From Synergistales bacterium (GTDB lineage: Bacteria; Synergistota; Synergistia; Synergistales; 79-D21), in the NCBI GenBank assembly GCA_015657435.1, contig JADLKH010000004.1:429107-441803 (forward strand): a stretch of 12,697 nucleotides of DNA, given 5' to 3'. The position numbers were made by a program, and so were the translations under genes. Positions 6,862 to 12,096 of this stretch are shown piece by piece (positions within the stretch are counted from its first letter, which is position 1; each line of letters begins with the position of its first letter). The notes under the pieces were generated by a model, which did no database searches, had not been told where the DNA came from, and saw only the letters and a list, made by a program, of their open reading frames with translations.

Positions 6862-7257
6862 ATGGTTGAAAAGATCGTGAAGTTCGAGGACGACTGGGCG
6901 AAGCAGCTGACGCCGCAGCAGTTTCTGGTGACGCGGAAAAAGGAGACCGAGCCGCCGTTTTCGGGAAAGTACTGGGACTGCCATGAAGACGGCACGTATG
7001 TCTGCGTGTGTTGCGGAAATCCGCTTTTCGACTCGAGGGACAAGTTCGATTCCGGGACCGGATGGCCGAGCTTCGGAAAGCCGCTGGGGGAGGAAAGCGT
7101 TCAGGTCCGGGAGGATTTCAGCCTTTTCATGCGGCGGGTCGAGGTGCTCTGCGCACGCTGCGATGCGCACCTGGGGCATCTGTTCGAGGATGGCCCGCCC
7201 CCGACGGGCATGCGCTACTGCGTCAACTCGGCGTCTCTGGATTTCAGGGCCCGCTGA
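6862..7257 (+). CDS. msrB: Peptide-methionine (R)-S-oxide reductase MsrB
   Basis: Reduces the R-epimer of methionine sulfoxide in oxidised proteins. The 131-residue protein is full length for a single-domain MsrB. Two CxxC pairs bind structural zinc (Cys48/Cys51 and Cys97/Cys100). The core motifs are GTGWPSF (65-71), RCDAHLGHLFEDGP (99-112) and RYCVNSASL, whose Cys120 is the catalytic nucleophile. The resolving cysteine of two-Cys forms (GCGWPSF) is replaced by Thr in GTGWPSF, so recycling must use another cysteine or act directly with a reductant; this is inferred from family knowledge. GGAGAGGAGG lies upstream, within the end of the deaminase gene 4 bp away, which implies translational coupling. 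No MsrA partner is seen in the window. Confidence 0.96.
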   Translation: MVEKIVKFEDDWAKQLTPQQFLVTRKKETEPPFSGKYWDCHEDGTYVCVCCGNPLFDSRDKFDSGTGWPSFGKPLGEESVQVREDFSLFMRRVEVLCARCDAHLGHLFEDGPPPTGMRYCVNSASLDFRAR

Positions 7258-7300
7258 GGGAGGTCCGAACCGCGCCGGCCGGGCCCCCCTCAGGTCTTTT
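7254..7300 (+). terminator. Possible terminator after msrB
   Basis: CTGAGGG (7254-7260, overlapping the msrB stop) can pair with CCCTCAG (7287-7293), followed by GTCTTTT. The loop is long (26 nt) and GC-rich and may hold internal pairing. It is the only terminator candidate before the convergent gene at 7312. Confidence 0.35.
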
Positions 7301-7311
7301 GGGTGAAGAAG

Positions 7312-7485
7312 TCAGCGTCCCCGCACCGGGTGGGAGCGCTCCCACTCGGTCAGGAAACCCGTAGCCGTCCGTGCTTCCTGGTAGGCCAGGGCGAGGCCGG
7401 TCTGCTCGTCAAGCAGCACTTCCGCGTCCGTGGTTCTCGAGATCCCGTGTTCCGCATGAAGCCGTGCGTTCTTTCCGTCGATCAT
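7312..7485 (-). CDS. Small hypothetical protein downstream of paaK (57 aa)
   Basis: I do not recognise this protein. It starts MIDGKNARLHAEHG and is soluble-looking, with no membrane segment, signal peptide or cysteine. It is rich in Arg, Glu and Ala and helix-prone in the middle (EVLLDEQTGLALAYQEA). The case for a real gene is the start: an excellent site AAGGAGGG lies 6 nt before the ATG at 7485, and the gene begins 19 nt after the paaK stop on the same strand, so it should be co-transcribed. A longer frame beginning at 7503 would put the start upstream of this site. The 26-nt palindrome at 7325-7350 lies inside its last codons. It could be a small partner or regulator of PaaK, but nothing in the sequence shows this. 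Confidence 0.6.
   Translation of the reverse strand: MIDGKNARLHAEHGISRTTDAEVLLDEQTGLALAYQEARTATGFLTEWERSHPVRGR
7325..7350. repeat. 26-bp near-perfect palindrome inside the small ORF
   Basis: The centre GTGGGAGCGCTCCCAC (7330-7345) is a perfect palindrome; it continues outward through one G-T pair (7329/7346) to four more matched pairs. As RNA it would form a very stable hairpin near the 3' end of the minus-strand transcript. No T-run follows on either strand. It may be a protein-binding site or an mRNA 3'-end stabiliser. Confidence 0.55.
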
Positions 7486-7504
7486 TTCTATCCCTCCTTG
7501 CAAT

Positions 7505-8755
7505 CTAAGCCGCTTTTTTGATGCGGACGGCCTTGCCGGTGGAGCGTTCCAGGGCGGCAGGTGCCAGAAGGCTGAATCCGACCCGGATGCCCAGTCCCTC
7601 GTTGAGTTTCTTCGACGCGAGCCGGGCGAGTTTCGCGGAGGCTTCCGCGTCCAGGGTGGCCTCGGATTCGCAATGGACCGTCAGTTCCTTCAGGTAATCC
7701 TTCTCGGTGATTTCCAGCTGGTAGTTCAGGGACAGACCGGGAATCCGGTCAAGCAGAGCTTCCACCTGGGACGGGAACACGTTCACGCCGCGGATGATGA
7801 TCATGTCGTCGCTGCGTCCCTTGACGCGGGCCAGCCGCACGCCGGTCCGGCCGCAGGGGCACGGCTCGGGGATGATCCGGGTGAGGTCGCGGGTGCGGTA
7901 GCGCACCAGGGGCATGGCTTCCTTGGTGATGGTGGTGATGACCAGTTCGCCTTCCTCGCCGTCGGGGAGGACTTCCCCTGTGACCGGGTCGATGATCTCG
8001 CAGAGGAAGTGCCTGCTGTTCAGGTGAAGCCCGTTGCGATGGCCGCATTCCATGGCCACGCCGGGGCCGATGATCTCGCTGAGGCCGTAGGAGTCGATGG
8101 CGATGACCTCCAGTTCCTTTTCGATCCGTTCCCGCATGGCCTCCGACCAGGCTTCGCCGCCGAGGATGACCATGCGCAGGGGGAATTTGTCCCGCAGATT
8201 CCTTTCCCGAATGATCTCCGCCAGATGCAGGGCGTAGGAGGGCGTGCTGGTCAAAACGCTCGTGCCCAGATCCTCCATCAGCAAAAGCTGGCGCTCGGTG
8301 AAGCCGCCGCCTGTGGGAACCACGGCCGCGCCAAGGGCCTCGGCCCCGTAGTGGAATCCCAGGGCGCCGGTGAACAGGCCGTAGCCGAGGATCACCTGGA
8401 AGGTATCGTCCGCGGTCACGCCGGCGGTTTCGAGGCAGTTGGCCATGCACTCGGTCCAGGAGGCGATGTCGTTCTTCGTATACGCGACGACGGTGGGCTT
8501 GCCCGTCGTTCCCGAGGAAGCGTGGTAGCGCACGAGCTCCCGTCTGTCGCAGGCCAGGAGGCCTGTGGGGTAGGCGTCCCGCATGTCCTGCTTCGTGGTG
8601 AAGGGCAGGCGGCGAAGATCTTCGGGCCGTTTGATGTCGTCAGGGGTGACGCCGGCCTTCTCCATCTTGCTCCGGGTCAGAGGAACACGGTCCCATACCC
8701 TTCTTACGGTTCTTTGCAGCGCTTCCATGCTTCCCTGTTCCCATTCCATCTCCAT
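7505..8755 (-). CDS. paaK: Phenylacetate-CoA ligase (PaaK family)
   Basis: AMP-forming ligase that activates phenylacetate or a related aryl acid to its CoA thioester. The 416-residue protein shows the PaaK order of motifs: the P-loop SSGTTGKPT (80-88), SYGLSEIIGPG, the PaaK-type cysteine pair PCPCGRTG, KGRSDDMIIIRGVNVFPSQVE at the domain hinge, and a C-terminal STGKAVRIKK with the expected catalytic lysine. Length matches the shorter anaerobic PaaK homologues. The ATG at 8755 is chosen because AAAGGAG lies 5 nt upstream; further upstream codons fall in a terminator. A promoter, leader peptide and terminator/antiterminator precede it (8771-8989), so expression is probably set by attenuation in response to aromatic amino acids. 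No indolepyruvate oxidoreductase genes, a frequent neighbour of such ligases, are present here. Confidence 0.93.
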   Translation of the reverse strand: MEMEWEQGSMEALQRTVRRVWDRVPLTRSKMEKAGVTPDDIKRPEDLRRLPFTTKQDMRDAYPTGLLACDRRELVRYHASSGTTGKPTVVAYTKNDIASWTECMANCLETAGVTADDTFQVILGYGLFTGALGFHYGAEALGAAVVPTGGGFTERQLLLMEDLGTSVLTSTPSYALHLAEIIRERNLRDKFPLRMVILGGEAWSEAMRERIEKELEVIAIDSYGLSEIIGPGVAMECGHRNGLHLNSRHFLCEIIDPVTGEVLPDGEEGELVITTITKEAMPLVRYRTRDLTRIIPEPCPCGRTGVRLARVKGRSDDMIIIRGVNVFPSQVEALLDRIPGLSLNYQLEITEKDYLKELTVHCESEATLDAEASAKLARLASKKLNEGLGIRVGFSLLAPAALERSTGKAVRIKKAA

Positions 8756-8770
8756 CACGACTCCTTTCGG

Positions 8771-8812
8771 AAAATAAAAAAAGGCCGGGGTCCCCTTTTG
8801 GGGACCCCGGCC
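8771..8812 (-). terminator. Attenuator terminator in the paaK leader
   Basis: Perfect 13-bp stem GGCCGGGGTCCCC / GGGGACCCCGGCC (8800-8812 and 8783-8795) with a 4-nt loop, followed on the minus strand by seven T, an A and four T. It is a textbook intrinsic terminator, but it stands before paaK, ending 9 nt upstream of the paaK ribosome site and downstream of the leader peptide. Its place marks it as a regulatory attenuator rather than the end of a gene. Confidence 0.92.
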
Positions 8813-8858
8813 TCGAATCGGCACGGACGCCTAGGCGTCGGCCCATCGAGGGGGTCCC
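8801..8858 (-). promoter_or_regulatory. Antiterminator of the paaK attenuator
   Basis: On the minus strand GGGACCCCCTCGA (8846-8858), lying inside leader codons 23-27, is complementary to TCGAG-GCC-GGGGTCCC (8801-8816) over 13 bp with a 3-nt bulge. The second segment contains most of the 5' arm of the terminator, so the two structures exclude each other. Between the arms lies the perfect palindrome GACGCCTAGGCGTC (8826-8839), centred on the leader stop codon. Pairing was worked out by hand; alternative folding needs to be computed. Confidence 0.75.
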
Positions 8859-8926
8859 ACGCCGGTAAAATAATAGCGAACGGTGAAGAAGCGGTTCAAT
8901 TTAGGGGTTACGGAATGAAGTCTCAT
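8831..8926 (-). CDS. Aromatic leader peptide controlling paaK (31 aa)
   Basis: A 31-codon frame from ATG at 8926 to TAG at 8831, with GGAGG (8933-8937) 6 nt upstream. It starts about 28 nt after the predicted transcription start. Codons 13-20 read FFTVRYYF: five aromatic residues in eight, with tandem Phe (8885-8890) and Tyr-Tyr-Phe (8867-8875). One Trp lies near the end. This is the design of leader peptides such as pheL and hisL, where a ribosome stalled at the regulatory codons lets the antiterminator form. Here a stall at Phe or Tyr codons would leave the antiterminator arm in codons 23-27 largely free, while a ribosome reaching the stop codon would cover it and allow termination. Basic N-terminus, no other feature. 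It is too short to be picked up by usual gene finding. Confidence 0.8.
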   Translation of the reverse strand: MRLHSVTPKLNRFFTVRYYFTGVGPPRWADA

Positions 8927-8955
8927 TTTCTTCCTCCGCGAACTGCAGATATTGT

Positions 8956-8971
8956 GGTGCTTTATAGCACC
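8956..8971. promoter_or_regulatory. Inverted repeat over the paaK -10 box, candidate operator
   Basis: GGTGCT-N4-AGCACC, a perfect 6-bp inverted repeat that embraces the whole -10 hexamer of the paaK promoter. A repressor bound here would block RNA polymerase, adding an initiation control to the attenuator. No candidate regulator is adjacent. Confidence 0.5.
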
Positions 8972-8989
8972 GATTAAATGGGATGTCAA
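8961..8989 (-). promoter_or_regulatory. Sigma70 promoter of the leader-paaK unit
   Basis: Minus-strand TTGACA (8984-8989, perfect -35) and TATAAA (8961-8966, five of six -10 bases) with an ideal 17-bp spacer. Start predicted near 8953-8955, which places the leader peptide ATG about 28 nt downstream. Confidence 0.85.
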
Positions 8990-9049
8990 GGGCTGGAGGT
9001 CCCGGATTCTCCCCTGTCTTTGGTCTACCCTTTTACCGCGATAGTGGGT

Positions 9050-9055
9050 TATAAT
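9050..9055 (+). promoter_or_regulatory. Consensus -10 box for the gene at 9085
   Basis: A perfect TATAAT, 29 nt before the GTG start. No recognisable -35 hexamer lies 16-18 bp upstream, so activator dependence or a weak promoter is possible. It is divergent from the paaK promoter, about 85 bp away. Confidence 0.45.
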
Positions 9056-9084
9056 AACTCTAAAGCGGAAGGAGGCTGCATGCC

Positions 9085-9600
9085 GTGAAGAAAAGTGAGT
9101 TCGAATCCTACGTCGATTTGCGCAAAAAGCTGGAGGAGAGGGCCGTGGAACTCTGCCACCTTTACGCGAAGGCCTACTACGGGGTGGAAGAGGACGAGCG
9201 GGACATCGTGGTTACCGAGATCGAAGTGGGACGCAGCGGCCGGGTCATGTTCAACTACTCGGTCGGCGACCTCGACGAGACGCTCTACCTCCCTCCGGAG
9301 TACCTCTGGCGGACCGACGAGGAGGTGCTCGTCCTCATGGATCTGGACAATCAGGTGAAGGACGAGACCATGAAGAGGCAAAGGGAAAAGCTGGCCTCCG
9401 GCGCCGCCGAAGGGGCCGGAATGCCGAAGAGGGAGGGGATGGAGATGAACGATGAACCCGAACTCCTTTTAAACCTCAACTGCACGTCCGACCTGACCTG
9501 TTTCATCGAGTACATCGACTACGATCTCCAGGAACTGCGCGACTTGATTTCCGATCTTGACCGGGGGTGGGTGGAACACGCCCAGCAGGGGCACGCCTAG
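9085..9600 (+). CDS. Acidic protein of unknown function (171 aa)
   Basis: I do not recognise a family. The protein is cytosolic-looking: no signal peptide or membrane helix, and strongly acidic. Residues 1-35 are helical with a heptad-like pattern (FESYVDLRKKLEERAVELCHLYAKAYYG). Residues 35-75 look like beta strands (IVVTEIEVG, VMFNYSVGDLDETLYLPPEYLW). Residues 76-110 are an acidic helix ending in a Lys/Arg-rich stretch, followed by a low-complexity Gly/Ala linker (103-117). The tail (125-171) has two cysteines (NLNCTSDLTCF) and an acidic helix. GTG at 9085 has GGAGG 9 nt upstream. It has its own -10 box and a terminator right after it, so it is likely monocistronic, divergent from paaK. Confidence 0.8.
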   Translation: MKKSEFESYVDLRKKLEERAVELCHLYAKAYYGVEEDERDIVVTEIEVGRSGRVMFNYSVGDLDETLYLPPEYLWRTDEEVLVLMDLDNQVKDETMKRQREKLASGAAEGAGMPKREGMEMNDEPELLLNLNCTSDLTCFIEYIDYDLQELRDLISDLDRGWVEHAQQGHA

Positions 9601-9631
9601 CTCCTTTTTCCCGTTTTCACCTGAACGCCCG

Positions 9632-9658
9632 GCCGGCGGCTTTTCCCGCCGGCTTTTT
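9632..9658 (+). terminator. Rho-independent terminator after the 171-aa gene
   Basis: Stem GCCGGCGG (9632-9639) and CCGCCGGC (9646-9653) with a 6-nt loop, followed by TTTTT. It lies 32 nt after the stop codon at 9600. Confidence 0.88.
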
Positions 9659-9728
9659 CGTCGGCTTTTTCTCCTTTCCGAGCCGGGAATCGGGGAAAAA
9701 TAAAGAGGCGGAATCCGTCGGCAAAGCC

Positions 9729-9757
9729 TTTACGGAAGCCCCGCAACAGGCTATAAA
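9729..9757 (+). promoter_or_regulatory. Promoter of the acyl-CoA synthetase operon
   Basis: TTTACG (9729-9734, four of six -35 bases) and TATAAA (9752-9757, five of six -10 bases) with a 17-bp spacer, downstream of the terminator at 9632. Start expected near 9764, about 30 nt before the ATG at 9794. Confidence 0.6.
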
Positions 9758-9793
9758 AAGCATCAGCACGTTTAACGAGGGGAGTGGCCCCGA

Positions 9794-11299
9794 ATGGAAA
9801 AAACGCAGCGGCTCGACATGGGCATCGAGAAACGGAACGGCTCTTTCCCGGAGGAAAGGTGCCTGTGGTGGAACGGCTCGTGGTGGAGCCGGAAAACGTT
9901 CTCCGAAAAGGTGGAGGCGGCCGCGCGAAGCCTTGAGTCCGGAGGCTTCCGCGCAGGCGAGAGGGTGGCCTGTTTCCTGCCGAACTGTCCCACGGTGCTG
10001 GTGCTTTCGGTTGCCGCCTGGAAGCTGGGTGGAACCGTCATCCCCCTGAACATGAAGGCGGGGACGCCGTCGATCCTCAAGATCCTGCGCCATGTGGAAC
10101 CGGCGGGTGTTTTCCTTCACGAGAGCATGCAACCCCTGTTGGAGATCCTCGAGACGGAGGGCATCCCCGCGGCGGTCGTCGGCCCCGAAGGAGAGCTCCC
10201 CCCTCTGTCCATGCGCCCCGTGACCCGCGAGCCCGAAGACCTGGCCGTCATCTTCGCCACATCGGGCACCACGGGCGACCCGAAGGCGGTTCCGCTGACG
10301 CACTCCAACCTGCTGGACAACGCGACGAACGTTCACGAGAACATCGAGGGGTTCGAGACGGGCCGGGTTTTGATGAACGTCCTGCCGAACTTTCACGCGT
10401 TCGGTTACACGATCTGCGGCCTTCTTTCCCTGCTTTTCGGGCTGCCGCAGGTTATTTTGCCTTCCTTCATTCCCCTGAAGTCGTTCTTCGAAGCCCTCAG
10501 GGCCACCCGTACCGAGATTCTCATCGCCGTGCCCACCATGCTGCCCTTCATCCTGGGTTCGGTGGCCAAGGGCGAGGAATGCCCCGATTCGCTGAAATAC
10601 ATCCTCACGGGAGGCGGACGCCTCGACCCGACCCTCGACACGCGTGTGCGGGACACTCTCGGCGTGGTGGTCTTCGAGGGCTACGGCCTGACGGAGACGT
10701 CGCCGGACGTGGCGGCGAACCGAAGCTTTGCCTCGAAGAAACTGGGGACGGTGGGCCCGGCCCTGCCGAGTTTCGAGATCCAGGTGCGCGACGATTCGGG
10801 CAATGTCCTTGGTCCGAACAGGGAAGGCCTGCTCTGGGTCAGGGGTCCGTCGGTTTTCTCGGGTTACTTCAGGTCTCCGGAGATGACGGACGAACGGATC
10901 GTTTCGGGATGGTTCAACACGGACGATATCGTCCGGGTCGACGAAGAAGGCTATATCGAGATCCTGGACCGGGCCAGCGACCTCATCATCGTGGGCGGTT
11001 TCAACGTCTACCCGCAGGAGGTCGAGACGATCCTGAACCAGGTGCCGGGAGTGGTCATGTCCGCGGTCATCGGAATCCCCAACGCGGTTTCGGGAGAGGT
11101 CCCGAAGGCTTTCGTCATCCTGAAGGAGGGATCCGACGTCACCGCCCAGTCCATCGTCGCGTACTGCAAGGAGCACATGGCCCACTACAAGGTTCCCCGC
11201 AAGGTGGAGTTCGTTTCCGAACTGCCCCTGTCGAGCGTGGGAAAGGTCCTGCGGCGGGAGCTGCGGAGGCTCGAGAAAAACTCGGGCAAGGCAAGCTAG
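9794..11299 (+). CDS. AMP-dependent acyl-CoA synthetase (fatty-acid type)
   Basis: Adenylate-forming ligase (ANL superfamily), 501 residues, that activates a carboxylic acid to an acyl-AMP and then a thioester. All core motifs are present: P-loop ATSGTTGDPKAVPLTH (about 149-164), the HAFGYT segment, GYGLTETSP (about 297-305), WFNTDDI, the hinge DRASDLIIVGGFNVYPQEVE, and the C-terminal SSVGKVLRREL with the catalytic lysine. Overall it resembles medium/long-chain acyl-CoA synthetases and the synthetase half of Aas (2-acyl-glycerophosphoethanolamine acyltransferase). The substrate could be a fatty acid on CoA or on acyl carrier protein. ATG at 9794 has GAGGGGAG 9 nt upstream. The stop codon at 11299 touches the ribosome site of the TPR gene, so the genes form an operon. 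It is distinct from the PaaK-type ligase nearby. Confidence 0.9.
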   Translation: MEKTQRLDMGIEKRNGSFPEERCLWWNGSWWSRKTFSEKVEAAARSLESGGFRAGERVACFLPNCPTVLVLSVAAWKLGGTVIPLNMKAGTPSILKILRHVEPAGVFLHESMQPLLEILETEGIPAAVVGPEGELPPLSMRPVTREPEDLAVIFATSGTTGDPKAVPLTHSNLLDNATNVHENIEGFETGRVLMNVLPNFHAFGYTICGLLSLLFGLPQVILPSFIPLKSFFEALRATRTEILIAVPTMLPFILGSVAKGEECPDSLKYILTGGGRLDPTLDTRVRDTLGVVVFEGYGLTETSPDVAANRSFASKKLGTVGPALPSFEIQVRDDSGNVLGPNREGLLWVRGPSVFSGYFRSPEMTDERIVSGWFNTDDIVRVDEEGYIEILDRASDLIIVGGFNVYPQEVETILNQVPGVVMSAVIGIPNAVSGEVPKAFVILKEGSDVTAQSIVAYCKEHMAHYKVPRKVEFVSELPLSSVGKVLRRELRRLEKNSGKAS

Positions 11300-11310
11300 G
11301 AGGTCTCGTC

Positions 11311-12096
11311 TTGGAAGAGCCAAAAACGCCGCCGGCCGATGAGCCCGTCAAGACGGAAGCGGTCGGATCGGACATTCCCGACATTCCCGAAGACGAGCTG
11401 CACGAGGGGCCAAGGAAGTGGTGGACAAGGCAGAACGCCTTGTTCGTGGGTTTTTTCGCGCTGGTCATCCTTTCCGTCGCCGGCTTCTACATCCAGAGGG
11501 GGATCGTCCAGGGCTACGAGCACCGGGGCGACAGGTACCTCGACCAGAAGGACTACGACCGGGCGCTGAAATACTTCCTCAAGGCCGCTCGGCATGATCC
11601 GCAGAATCCCCGGGTGGTTTTCTCCGTGGGCAAGGCCCTGCTGGCCCTTGGGCGGGAGCACGAGGCGCTGCAGGCCTTCCGCTCCAGCTTCCGGCTGGGA
11701 GGGGCCAACGCGGAGCTGTACCTCTACATGGGTTTCGTCGAAAACCGCATCGGTCGTCCCTATCAGGCCGAACTGTTTTTCACTCATGCCCTGAAGATCG
11801 ACCGCAAGCTCTTTGCGGCCCATCGGGAACTGGGAATGCTCCGCCTGAAGGAGTCGGATCCGGCGGGCGCGGAGAGCCACCTCTCGCAGGCCCAGAAGGG
11901 CTATGCCTTCGACAAGGACCCCGAGCTCTACAGGATCCTGGCCGAGACCCGGATGCGCCTCCTGCTTTACGAACCTGCCGCCGAGACCCTTACGGTCGTC
12001 GTGAAGGGCTCCCCGGGTGATGCAAAGGCGGAGGAAGCCCTGCGAAAGGCTCGCCGGGAGATCGAGCTGGAAGATCTCTACCGGAGGATAAGATGA
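11311..12096 (+). CDS. Membrane-anchored tetratricopeptide repeat protein
   Basis: 261-residue protein with a Pro/Glu/Asp-rich cytoplasmic N-terminus (1-35), one membrane helix (about 42-61, NALFVGFFALVILSVAGFYI) and about five tetratricopeptide repeats outside (66-235): for example GDRYLDQKDYDRALKYFLKA, GKALLALGREHEALQAF, GFVENRIGRPYQAELFF, and LGMLRLKESDPAGAESHL. It ends in a charged helix. TPR proteins scaffold protein assemblies; the partner is unknown. Basic residues before the helix (RKWWTR) suit an inside N-terminus. TTG at 11311 is the start: AGGAGG (11298-11303) lies 7 nt upstream, partly inside the upstream stop codon; no ATG gives a comparable site. The stop overlaps the next gene's ATG (ATGA), so all three genes are likely translated together. 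Confidence 0.88.
   Translation: MEEPKTPPADEPVKTEAVGSDIPDIPEDELHEGPRKWWTRQNALFVGFFALVILSVAGFYIQRGIVQGYEHRGDRYLDQKDYDRALKYFLKAARHDPQNPRVVFSVGKALLALGREHEALQAFRSSFRLGGANAELYLYMGFVENRIGRPYQAELFFTHALKIDRKLFAAHRELGMLRLKESDPAGAESHLSQAQKGYAFDKDPELYRILAETRMRLLLYEPAAETLTVVVKGSPGDAKAEEALRKARREIELEDLYRRIR

Noticed and set aside
8771..8812. Reading the terminator before paaK as the end of an upstream minus-strand gene
   Set aside because: No upstream minus-strand gene exists except the 31-codon leader; the region to the right is a plus-strand gene, so the terminator can only act on the paaK leader transcript.
7673..8977. 434-codon open frame on the plus strand opposite paaK
   Set aside because: Antisense shadow of paaK; it also runs through the terminator and leader of that gene and shows no recognisable domain.
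9617..11323. 568-codon open frame on the minus strand opposite the acyl-CoA synthetase gene
   Set aside because: It is a by-product of high GC third positions: no ribosome site, no protein family character, Arg/His/Asp-rich low-quality sequence, while the plus strand carries complete ligase motifs.
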